From NCBI GenBank assembly GCA_964405685.1, contig CAYOOP010000002.1, positions 186,001 to 250,000 on the forward strand: a stretch of DNA of 64,000 bases. The letters run 5' to 3'. This stretch comes from CAYOOP01 sp964405685. Its GTDB lineage: Bacteria > Pseudomonadota > Alphaproteobacteria > Rickettsiales > SXRF01. How positions within the stretch are numbered: the stretch's first letter is position 1; every line of letters starts with the position of its first letter. The position numbers and the translations under genes are program-made. Of this stretch, positions 27,899 through 36,007 are shown in pieces. The notes under the pieces are model-generated. The model made no database searches, was not told where the DNA came from, and was given only the letters and a program-made list of their open reading frames with translations.

Positions 27899-29050
27899 TC
27901 AAGGCCGCAGCGGCGTTAGCACATTCGCTACAATCTTCCCGCAACGCTCGACCGCATCCTCATCGGTGCCTACACCTTTAGCCTTACGATTGATGTTGGA
28001 ATCCATTTTCTGCAATTCATCGAAAATGGACTGCGAACTTGCCTGCTGCAATTGCTCGACCGAGGTGGCCGGGAATTGCAGTTCGCGAATCAGTGCCGTA
28101 GCGAGCATAGTATTTGACCCCTTTAGCTCATCCATTTCTTTATCAATCTGTTCGCGGGATCGATCAATTTTTAAGTTCCCCTGCGTCACGTAAAACCAAT
28201 ATTGGTAGCGGCATGCGCGCATCCCCACCTCATGCGCCAATTCAACCTGCTTGGCACGGTCCACAGGCGGCGCTGCCGGCACAGCAGCAAGATCAATGGC
28301 CTTGCGTTTAGCTTCCGCCGCACGGCGCATTTCCTGTGCCATCAGGCGAGTTTTTTCATTGGAAGCGAGTACAAATTGATCCATTGCATCCACGATTTTC
28401 TGATAGCCGCCACGAAACGCAACGGTCCGAGCAATGTCACCGGCATTATTGCGCCAGTAGTAATGCGTACCCGCATCCAGCAGCAACTTCACCGTTTCTA
28501 TATTGCCTGCACGCGCCGCGTGAAACAGCGGAATTTCGCCATTTCTATCCCGCTGGTCGACATCCGCGCCGCCGGCAAGCAAGGCTTTCACCACCAATAT
28601 TCCATCGGCATTCACACGCTTCGCGGCAATTGCCAAGGTGGATTCACCCTTTTCATTCACCGCTTCCACACGCCCACCTTTTTCAATCAGCGCGGCCACT
28701 TCTTCACTGGTACCAAACAAGGATTTATAGACCATGTCCTTATCCAATTTCGGGTTCGGTTGCACGCGTGGAGGCGGCGCTGGCGGTACTACGGGCAAAG
28801 GGGCAGGCGCTTGAGGCATTGTCACAAACCCACCCGCAGGCACATTTATCGTCAGCATAGGCTGAGCCGCCGGGGAGGGGGCGGTTGGCGAAGCATTGGT
28901 TGCAACCAAGGGCGCAGCCTGCGCTTGCATCATCGGCACGGGTGGTGGCAAATACGATTGCCAATCGACCTTGTGAAACGCCGTGATCGCCTCATGCGGC
29001 AGGCTAAACGCGAGAAGAAAAAGCTTGATTAAGAGCATAGCAACACCCAT
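27899..29050 (-). CDS. Exported ankyrin-repeat protein
   Basis: An N-terminal hydrophobic segment (MLLIKLFLLAFSLP) acts as signal or anchor. A Pro/Ala-rich stretch follows (about residues 35-105), then about three ankyrin repeats (residues 107-215: ALLAGGADVDQRDRNGEIPL, then ARAGNIETVKLLLDAGTHYYW), and a helical, charged C-terminal half. At 383 residues it is likely periplasmic or membrane-tethered and mediates protein contacts. Divergent from htpG by 37 bp. Its targets are unknown. Confidence 0.85.
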   Translation of the reverse strand: MGVAMLLIKLFLLAFSLPHEAITAFHKVDWQSYLPPPVPMMQAQAAPLVATNASPTAPSPAAQPMLTINVPAGGFVTMPQAPAPLPVVPPAPPPRVQPNPKLDKDMVYKSLFGTSEEVAALIEKGGRVEAVNEKGESTLAIAAKRVNADGILVVKALLAGGADVDQRDRNGEIPLFHAARAGNIETVKLLLDAGTHYYWRNNAGDIARTVAFRGGYQKIVDAMDQFVLASNEKTRLMAQEMRRAAEAKRKAIDLAAVPAAPPVDRAKQVELAHEVGMRACRYQYWFYVTQGNLKIDRSREQIDKEMDELKGSNTMLATALIRELQFPATSVEQLQQASSQSIFDELQKMDSNINRKAKGVGTDEDAVERCGKIVANVLTPLRP

Positions 29051-29087
29051 ATGAACGAATCATGAATCTCTATGTTAAGGAAAATCT

Positions 29088-31111
29088 ATGAATAACGCAA
29101 CCCATCATGCCTTTACCGCCGAAGTTAGTAAAGTCCTGAAAATGATGATCCACTCGGTCTATACGAACCGGGATATTTTCCTACGCGAACTCATCTCCAA
29201 CGCCTCCGATGCCTGCGACAAGCTCCGCTACAACGCACTCACCGAACCTAAGCTGCTAGGGGATGATGCCACTCTTGCGATCCGCGTCTCCCTAGACGAA
29301 AAAGAAAAAACCATCGCCATTACCGATAATGGCATCGGCATGAGCCGCGAGGAAATGATTGCCAACCTCGGCACCATCGCCAAATCCGGCACGCAGGAAT
29401 TTCTGAGCTCCCTCTCCCATCGGGAGAGGGGAGGCGCAAGCCAGGGTGAGGGCCCTCACCCCAACCCTCTCCCAGGGGGAGAGGGAGTTGTTTCACAAAT
29501 CGGCCAGTTTGGCGTTGGCTTTTATTCTGCGTTCATGGTGGCAGATCGCGTCCGCGTCACCTCCTGCAAAGCCGGTGAGGACAAAGCAAATATTTGGGAA
29601 TCAGACGGCAACGGCGAATTCACCGTCACCGAAGCCGAAAGCGAATTCCCCCGCGGCACGCGCGTCGAACTCTTCATCCAACCCGAATCCGAAGCCTACC
29701 TCGACACGTTCAAACTCAAACACATCATTCAAACCTATTCCGACCACATCGCCTTTCCCGTCTATCTCGGTGAAGAACAAATCAGCACCGGCGCTGCCCT
29801 GTGGACACGCCCCAAATCTGACATCACCCCCGAACAATACAAAGAATTCTACCACCATGTCGCACACCAGCCGGACGAACCCTCACTCACCCTCCACAGC
29901 AAAGTCGAAGGCAAGCTGANNNNNNNNNNNNNNNNNNNNNNNNNNNNNNNNNNNNNNNNNNNNNNNNNNNNNNNNNNNNNNNNNNNNNNNNNNNNNNNNN
30001 NNNNNNNNNNNNNNNNNNNCACCAGCCGGACGAACCCTCACTCACCCTCCACAGCAAAGTCGAAGGCAAGCTGAGCTACACTTGTCTCCTCTTCGTCCCA
30101 AGCCTCAAACCCTTCGACCTCTTCCACCCCGACCGCAAACGCCGCGTCAAACTCTATGTCAAACGCGTCTTCATCACCGACGAGGGTGTCGATCTCATCC
30201 CCGCCTATTTGCGTTTCCTCCGCGGTGTCGTGGATTCCGAAGACCTGCCACTCAACATCAGCCGCGAGACGCTGCAAGCCAACCCCATATTGCCACAAAT
30301 AAGAGAAGCTATTGCAAAAAAAGTGCTTTCTGAACTGGCCAAAAAGGCAGAAAGCGACGAAGTCAGTCATCTAACTTTTTGGAATAACTATGGCGCAGTC
30401 GTCAAAGAAGGTCTCTGCGAAGCCAGCACCGCGCACGAGCAAATATTAGACATCTGCCGCTTCACCTCCAGCACAGAAAACCTTCCAACATCTCTTGCCA
30501 ATTACGTCAGCCGTATGAAGCCCGAACAGGAACATATTTTTTATCTAACCGGCGACAATGCTGACGCGCTTAAAACCGACCCCAAACTCGCCGGCTTTAC
30601 CTCCCGCGGGTTGGAAGTCCTGCTGTTTACCGACCACGTCGATGATTTCTGGGTCAACGTCACCCAAAAATACAAAGGCAAGACCTTCAAATCGATCACC
30701 CGTGCCGATATTGATTTAAGTGCGTATGGGGAAGGGGAGAAAAAAACTGAAGCAGAAACACTCGCTTCCGAAAACGTCGTCGCACTTTTCAAAACCGCCC
30801 TCGGCAGTAAAGTGTCAGACGTACGCACCACCAACAAACTCACCGACGTCCCCGCCTGCTTAAGTGTCCCCGAAGGCGCGATGGACATGCGTTTGGAACG
30901 CTTCCTACTCGAACAAAAACAAATCGCCGCCCCAAGCGCCAAAATCCTAGAACTCAACCCCGCGCACCCGCTTATCCAACGCATTGAAACCGGTAAGCAT
31001 CCAGAACTTATCGAACTAGTCTTCAACCAAGCTCGCATTCTAGAAGGCGAACCGCCTGAAAACCCCGGCGACTTCATCCGCGCGATGAACAGGATCATCA
31101 TTGCCAATTAG
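29088..31111 (+). CDS. htpG: Molecular chaperone HtpG (Hsp90), interrupted by an assembly gap
   Basis: ATP-dependent Hsp90 chaperone. The N-terminal ATPase domain shows LRELISNASDACDKLRY, ITDNGIGMSREEM and GQFGVGFYSAF. The middle domain shows PLNISRETLQANPIL. A 100-N gap (29920-30019) interrupts it, but the 55 bases before and after the gap are identical. Removing the gap and one copy gives 1869 bp, an exact open frame of 622 residues, like E. coli HtpG (624). Residues about 107-134, in the lid of the ATPase domain, come from a palindromic repeat (29406-29489). The C-terminal dimerisation domain is intact. Confidence 0.95.
29406..29489. repeat. In-frame palindromic element inside htpG (CCCTCACCC family)
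   Basis: CTCCCTCTCCC...GGGAGAGGGG on the left and CCCTCTCCC...GGGAGAGGGAG on the right, with GGGTGAGGGCCCTCACCCC at the centre. It encodes SHRERGGASQGEGPHPNPLP in the htpG frame. The related copy is in valS (1489-1549). Confidence 0.85.
29920..30019. other. Assembly gap of 100 N flanked by a 55-nt identical overlap
   Basis: Positions 29865-29919 and 30020-30074 are identical over 55 nt. This is what results when two contigs sharing a k-mer overlap are joined with a fixed gap instead of being merged. The frame arithmetic of htpG supports a merge. Confidence 0.95.
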
Positions 31112-31202
31112 CTAACAGAGATCTAGGAAAACCGGCCCTATTTTTAAGCCTTGCAAAAATCAGGGGGCGCTGTATCTGTGCGGATATGGAGCACTCGCGC
31201 AT

Positions 31203-32168
31203 ATGACAGGAACTTCTACAAAATTAGGCATTGACGAAGTAAGGTTACGGCTTATCGATCGACTCCAAAATTTTTCAGTGTGGAAAAAAGTGAAAAAACA
31301 TGTTCCGCACAAACTGAAATTTCTTGCGCTGTGCCTTTTGCGCCCCAAGGGCTCTATAACTTTGCCACTTGAGAATGGAGCGACTTTCTCGTTTGATTAT
31401 AGCGATAACTACTGGATGTATTATAGAAAAGCAGGAATTAAACGCTATGAACCTGAAATATGGGATGTCTGCAAACAAGTAATAAACAAAAACACCATCT
31501 TTGTAGATTGTGGAGCAAACATAGGGCTTTGGAGTATCTATGCGGGCTCTGTTATTAAAAACGCTAACCAAGTCATTGCTATTGAACCCAATCATCAATT
31601 GTTAAAAAAGCTGGAATATAACAATTCACAAAATAACAATAGTTTCACCATCATAGAAAAGGCAATCTACGAACGCTCTAATCAAGTGGTTCCGTTTGTC
31701 ATTCGTGATGGGCATGCGACTAGTAACATAAAAGGGTTGGGAATGAATGAGCAGTATTTTAAAACCCAAAACAATGAAGGCAGCAGTGTAAACATAACCA
31801 CCATTTGCATTGATGAGATTGTAAGTGACGCCTTTGATACATCACCTACGGCAGATAATGTTATCATAAAACTGGATGTAGAGGGGGCCGAAATCAGTGC
31901 GTTTAAAGGAGCACTTCATACATTCAATACAAAAAATACTTTGCTAATGTACGAAGATCATAGTTTTGATTCCCAATCATTAGCAACCCTGCATTTTCTC
32001 CAGAACGGATTGCACGTTTATTGTATTGATGAGAATTTCAGCACCAGAAAAATTAATAGCGTTGACGAGATGGTAGCTATCAAGGCACTGTATGCTAAGG
32101 GCTATAATTTCTTTGCGTGCAAACCTAATACTGGTTTTGACAATTACTTTATAAACCGCTGTACGTAG
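31203..32168 (+). CDS. FkbM family methyltransferase
   Basis: A SAM-dependent O-methyltransferase, 321 residues, of the family that modifies sugars, polysaccharides or small molecules. The SAM motif is IFVDCGANIGLWSIYAGSV, followed by IAIEPNHQLLKKL and later IIKLDVEGAEISAFKGA, which is typical of FkbM. The gene is clearly more AT-rich than htpG and pgk around it, so horizontal transfer is plausible. No glycosyltransferase cluster is adjacent, so the substrate is open. Confidence 0.88.
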   Translation: MTGTSTKLGIDEVRLRLIDRLQNFSVWKKVKKHVPHKLKFLALCLLRPKGSITLPLENGATFSFDYSDNYWMYYRKAGIKRYEPEIWDVCKQVINKNTIFVDCGANIGLWSIYAGSVIKNANQVIAIEPNHQLLKKLEYNNSQNNNSFTIIEKAIYERSNQVVPFVIRDGHATSNIKGLGMNEQYFKTQNNEGSSVNITTICIDEIVSDAFDTSPTADNVIIKLDVEGAEISAFKGALHTFNTKNTLLMYEDHSFDSQSLATLHFLQNGLHVYCIDENFSTRKINSVDEMVAIKALYAKGYNFFACKPNTGFDNYFINRCT

Positions 32169-32181
32169 AATTTAAATAACA

Positions 32182-32373
32182 CTACTTCTCCTCGTCCGTT
32201 TCGCGCTTGTGCCCCTCAAGCAATTGTTTCGCACGCTCGGCCTTCAATTTTTCTTTCTCTTTCTCCGCTTTCGTCCGCCCATGTTTCTGGCGATTTTCAG
32301 ACGCAGTTTTCTCTTTCGCGGTACGCGCCTTGGCTTTACGTTTCTGAGTAAAATTGATCACTTCAGCCATCAT
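32182..32373 (-). CDS. DUF4169 family protein
   Basis: A very basic, lysine/alanine-rich protein of 63 residues with the family pattern AEVINFTQKRKAKARTAKEK and FGRTKAE-like HGRTKAEKEKE. Small proteins of this sort are widespread in alphaproteobacteria; their function is unknown. AAGGAG precedes two consecutive ATGs (32373 and 32370), so the exact start is ambiguous by one residue. A predicted single helix spans the length. Confidence 0.85.
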   Translation of the reverse strand: MMAEVINFTQKRKAKARTAKEKTASENRQKHGRTKAEKEKEKLKAERAKQLLEGHKRETDEEK

Positions 32374-32426
32374 GATGCTCCTTAATTAAGGGTGGCCACG
32401 CCACCCGAAGCTCAAAGAGCATAGGG

Positions 32427-32503
32427 TGGTGGGCGGTAGAGGACTCGAACCTCCGACCTCTACGATGTCAACGTAACGCTCTAACCAGCTGAGCTAACCG
32501 CCC
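32427..32503 (-). tRNA. tRNA-Val(GAC)
   Basis: A 77-nt cloverleaf on the minus strand. The acceptor is GGGCGGT/ACCGCCC. The anticodon loop TTGACAT carries anticodon GAC. The T arm is GAGGTTCGAGTCCTC. CCA is encoded. Hairpin element copy B ends 10 bp upstream of its 5' end on the same strand. Confidence 0.96.
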
Positions 32504-32513
32504 TCATTTAATT

Positions 32514-32574
32514 GTCTCTGTAAAATTCTGCTGAATTTTACATGAGACGCCGCTGAAGGCTCGCTCGGCTTACT
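32514..32574 (-). repeat. Structured hairpin element, copy B
   Basis: On the minus strand it starts with AGTA, then about 22 variable nt containing GCCGAGCGAGCC. The terminal hairpin has outer stem GTCTC/GAGAC, bulge AT opposite A, inner stem GTAAAATTC/GAATTTTAC and loop AGCA. Compared with copies A and C, the outer stem changes T to C and A to G together, so pairing is kept. It may be part of the tRNA-Val leader transcript. Confidence 0.7.
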
Positions 32575-32636
32575 ACCTCGCACCTCAAACGACAAGACAG
32601 GGCTTATAACAGCGCAAATAGGCGGGTGCAAGAGCG

Positions 32637-32758
32637 TTATTTCCTCCCCCTGGAAGGGGGAGGATCAAGGTGGGGGTCGCTTTCCTCCGTAACATTCTAT
32701 GAAGTTTGTCGGACCAGACCCCATCCCAACCTTCCCCCTTACATGGGGAAGGAAAATA
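32637..32758. repeat. Intergenic palindromic repeat between tRNA-Val and the EAL gene
   Basis: The arms TTTCCTCCCCCTGGAAGG and the inverted CCTTCCCCCTTACATGGGG with GGAAGGAAA lie at either end of about 120 bp. The centre is variable. It resembles the large family inserted in ybeY and putA (45272-45396, 47145-47268). It abuts the stop codon of the EAL gene. The remaining bases between 32575 and 32636 show nothing. Confidence 0.7.
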
Positions 32759-32759
32759 A

Positions 32760-33791
32760 TTACATCGCCACGGGCGGGGAGAATAAATACCCCTGGAACA
32801 TATCGACCTGAATGGCCTTGAGCGTGGTATAGGTGTCTTCTGTTTCGATCCCTTCGGCAATCACCAGTGCGCCCGCGCTATGGGCACGGTTGATAATATC
32901 CGTCAGGGTCGCCACATCGCTGGCGCTTTTGCAATGGGCAGAGAGGCTGCGATCCAGTTTTACAAAATCCGGCCGTACTTCGGGGATGAGTTTGCTGGCG
33001 GTCGCCGCCGAGCTAATATCATCCAGCGCAATCGCATAGCCTTTTTCGCGGCAATATTTTGTCACCTGCGCGAGATGGCTTAAATCCTGATGGCTTTCGC
33101 TTTCGGTAAAATCCAGCACCACATTCTTCGAAATCACCCCATGCATCCGCACCGCTTCACTCAAACCTTCGAGGTAAACTTCCGGCCGCTGAATAAACCC
33201 GGGGAAGAAATTGATAAACAAAAACCCACCAAGCTTCGCCTGCACATAGGTTTTGATCGATAACACATGCAAATAACGGTCCAGCGCGTACTCAATCCCC
33301 AGCGCCCGCGCGGCTTCAATAATCGCGCCACCGGCGATAATCTTGCCATCTGCGCCCTTCACCCGTGCGAACGACTCATACCCTACGGGAGGCCTTTCTT
33401 TTGAGCTCAAGACCGGCTGCTTATAGCTCATCACATTGCCCGCAAGCAGTGCATCACCCAACCATAAATTTTCCGCAATACGGCTAATGGTATCAATCGG
33501 TTTATGGCTAAAAGTAATTTGCTTGTCGTCCGGTTCGTTATCATTTGCGATGATCGCAGCTTCCACTTCAATTCCGCTGCCTTCTAGCTGCGGCACAACT
33601 TTTTGCCAAACGTCATTCCAGTTTTTTCCCGTTACGCACACGAAATAATCACGGTCGGCAGTGCGTTTTTGAAAACCAAGCGTCGTCAATTGATTGACAA
33701 CCGGCTGCGCCAAATTGCCGGCCAGCGGCCACAGGCAGATCCAGTAGCGGTCGTATTGATTCCAGGGAAGGTGAATGGGCTTTTTGGACAT
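32760..33791 (-). CDS. EAL domain protein (cyclic-di-GMP phosphodiesterase-like)
   Basis: 343 residues: an N-terminal region of about 120 residues of unknown fold, then an EAL domain. The catalytic positions look kept although the signatures vary: GYESFARV in place of 'YEALLR', FINFFP, LDFTESE, IALDDIS, VKLDRS, VIAEGIETED and QGYLFSPP. The Glu, Asn, Glu, Asp-Asp, Lys, Glu and Gln expected for metal binding and catalysis are all present, so activity is possible. It is 9 bp downstream of pgk, so it is co-transcribed with glycolytic genes. Confidence 0.88.
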   Translation of the reverse strand: MSKKPIHLPWNQYDRYWICLWPLAGNLAQPVVNQLTTLGFQKRTADRDYFVCVTGKNWNDVWQKVVPQLEGSGIEVEAAIIANDNEPDDKQITFSHKPIDTISRIAENLWLGDALLAGNVMSYKQPVLSSKERPPVGYESFARVKGADGKIIAGGAIIEAARALGIEYALDRYLHVLSIKTYVQAKLGGFLFINFFPGFIQRPEVYLEGLSEAVRMHGVISKNVVLDFTESESHQDLSHLAQVTKYCREKGYAIALDDISSAATASKLIPEVRPDFVKLDRSLSAHCKSASDVATLTDIINRAHSAGALVIAEGIETEDTYTTLKAIQVDMFQGYLFSPPVAM

Positions 33792-33800
33792 GCCCTCATT

Positions 33801-35039
33801 CTACCCGGCAGAGGTTAGCATTGGGTTAAGTTGTTTATCCAGAATAGCAATCCCAGGCAGGGATTTGCCCTCCAGCCACTCTAAAAACGCACCCCCGGCG
33901 GTCGATAAATAAGTAAACTCTTGGTTAACCCCCGCATGGGCAATCGCCGAAAGCGTATCTCCGCCGCCGGCAATGCTTTGGCATTGTTTGAGCCGGGTAT
34001 AGGATGCGATCGAACGGGCGATTCCTACCGTAGAACAATCAAACGGCGAAGTTTCAAATGCACCAATAGGACCGTTCCATACTACAGTTTGCGCTGTCGC
34101 CAGCACCGCTGCAAACCGCGCTACACTTGCGGGACCTACATCGGTTGCCGTGTGCGTTGTAGGGATACGATCGACCGGCACCACCATACACCTTGCGCCC
34201 AGCTGAAATTTTTCTGTCACCACCAAATCCACCGGCAGCACAATTTCACATTTTTTGTCTTTCGCATTCGCCAAAATGGCCTTGGCGGTTGCTGCCATAT
34301 TTTTCTCGCAGATCGATTTGCCGACATCATACCCTTGAGCAAACAAGAAGGTGTTAGCCATGGCCCCGCCAATAATCAGCGCATCCACGCGTGCAACGAG
34401 GTTGTTGAGCAAATCCAATTTTGTTGAAATTTTTGACCCGCCAATCACTGCTACCAACGGCTTTTTTGCATTCGAAAACAGCGCCGTCAGCATTTCCACT
34501 TCACGCTGTAACAGCTTGCCCGCTGCTGCTGGCAAGTGTTTTGGAATTCCCGTAATCGACGCATGCGCGCGGTGTGAACAAGAAAACGCATCGTTCACAT
34601 AAACATCGCCTAAGCTCGCAAGTTGTTTCGCAAACTCATCGTCCCCCGCTTCTTCTTCCGCATGGAAACGCAGATTCTCCAAAAGCAATATACCCCCATG
34701 GGGTAAATTGGAAACCGCGTCTTTCGCAGCCGAACTGACACAATCTACACCAAAATGTACTTCCTGGCCTAGCGCCACGGAAAGCGCATCCACTAAGGGT
34801 GCTAGTGACATGGATGGTTCATATTTTCCTTGTGGTCGATCGAAATGTGACATGAGCACAATTTTGTTCGCACCGTGTTTCTGCAGCACTTCAATCGTGG
34901 GAATCAATCCACGAATCCGCGTATCATCCGTAATGCGGCTACCTTCCATCGGCACGTTCAAATCCGTGCGCACCAGCACGGTTTTGCCTTTAACATTCAA
35001 GCTTTCCAGGGTAGGCAACCCACTCACATCGCCCCCCAT
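33801..35039 (-). CDS. pgk: Phosphoglycerate kinase
   Basis: Transfers phosphate between 1,3-bisphosphoglycerate and ADP. Visible motifs are VLVRTDLNVPMEGSRI, SHFDRPQGK, LLENLRFHAEEE and the C-terminal IAGGGDTLSAIAHAG. The ATG at 35039 (MGGDVSGLP) lies inside the end of gap with a 16-bp overlap; the longer frame from 35078 lies fully inside gap and lacks a site. At 412 residues it is slightly above the usual length. It is the third gene of a tkt-gap-pgk-EAL operon. Confidence 0.97.
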   Translation of the reverse strand: MGGDVSGLPTLESLNVKGKTVLVRTDLNVPMEGSRITDDTRIRGLIPTIEVLQKHGANKIVLMSHFDRPQGKYEPSMSLAPLVDALSVALGQEVHFGVDCVSSAAKDAVSNLPHGGILLLENLRFHAEEEAGDDEFAKQLASLGDVYVNDAFSCSHRAHASITGIPKHLPAAAGKLLQREVEMLTALFSNAKKPLVAVIGGSKISTKLDLLNNLVARVDALIIGGAMANTFLFAQGYDVGKSICEKNMAATAKAILANAKDKKCEIVLPVDLVVTEKFQLGARCMVVPVDRIPTTHTATDVGPASVARFAAVLATAQTVVWNGPIGAFETSPFDCSTVGIARSIASYTRLKQCQSIAGGGDTLSAIAHAGVNQEFTYLSTAGGAFLEWLEGKSLPGIAILDKQLNPMLTSAG

Positions 35040-36007
35040 TTTCGTGCGACATCCAGCATCCGGCAGGAAAAGCCCCATTCATTGTCGTACCAGCTGGCAA
35101 CCCGCACCGTGCGTTTTCCAACCACCTTGGTTCCCGTTAAATCCACAATCGAACTTGCAGTGTGGCCGGTAAAATCAATCGACACCAGCGGTTCATTCGA
35201 CACTGCAAGCACGCCACCTACCTTAGAAAGCACGGCATTCACTTCATCAACCGTCGTCTCACGCTTCGCTTCAAACACTAAATCAACCAGCGACACATTC
35301 GCCGTTGGTACACGGATCGACACGCCATCAAGCTTACCCTCTAGTTCCGGAAGCACGAGACCCAGTGCTTTCGCAGCGCCAGTAGAAGTGGGAATCATCG
35401 AAAGGCCAGCCGCGCGCGCTCGGCGCAAATCTTTATGGCTGCCATCGACAAGATTTTGGTCGCCGGTATAGGCATGAATCGTCGTCATAAACCCACGCTC
35501 AATACCAATGGCATCATTTAGAACTTTTACAAGTGGTGCCAAAGCGTTGGTAGTGCAGGAGCCTACAGAAATAACTTCATGTGATACTTTAAGTGCTGCG
35601 TCATTCACACCAAACACAATCGTCGCATCCACACCTTCCGCTGGCGCTGAAATCAGTACTTTTTTTGCCCCCACGCGGATGTGGGCGAGTGCGGCTTCCT
35701 TGTTGTTAAACTTGCCGGAGCACTCAAGCACCATGTTCACACCTAGCGCTTTCCAATTCAGCTTCGCCGGGTCTTTTTCATGCAAGAGCTTGACTTCACG
35801 CCCATTGATAATGAGCGCATCTTCGCCCCTTGCTTCTATCGTGCCGGAAAAACGTCCGTGCACGGAATCGTATTTAAGCAAATGCACATGCGTTGCCGCA
35901 GGCGCGGGGCCATTGACCGCCACGAGCTCCAGACCTTTGCCATGCTCTTCCAACGCGCGAACCACACAGCGACCGATGCGCCCTAATCCATTAATCGCAA
36001 TTTTCAT
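35024..36007 (-). CDS. gap: Type I glyceraldehyde-3-phosphate dehydrogenase
   Basis: Oxidises glyceraldehyde 3-phosphate with NAD(P). It has the NAD-binding start INGLGRIGRCVVRAL, the catalytic cysteine in SVGSCTTNALAP, THAYTGDQ-like IHAYTGDQNLVD, and the C-terminal SWYDNEWGFS. It is 327 residues long. The start ATG overlaps the tkt stop (ATGA), and the C-terminus overlaps pgk. Confidence 0.97.
   Translation of the reverse strand: MKIAINGLGRIGRCVVRALEEHGKGLELVAVNGPAPAATHVHLLKYDSVHGRFSGTIEARGEDALIINGREVKLLHEKDPAKLNWKALGVNMVLECSGKFNNKEAALAHIRVGAKKVLISAPAEGVDATIVFGVNDAALKVSHEVISVGSCTTNALAPLVKVLNDAIGIERGFMTTIHAYTGDQNLVDGSHKDLRRARAAGLSMIPTSTGAAKALGLVLPELEGKLDGVSIRVPTANVSLVDLVFEAKRETTVDEVNAVLSKVGGVLAVSNEPLVSIDFTGHTASSIVDLTGTKVVGKRTVRVASWYDNEWGFSCRMLDVARKWGAM

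Noticed and set aside
29865..30074. 55-nt direct repeat around the N gap as a biological duplication
   Set aside because: The copies are identical, equal in length to a typical assembler k-mer, and merging restores the htpG frame.
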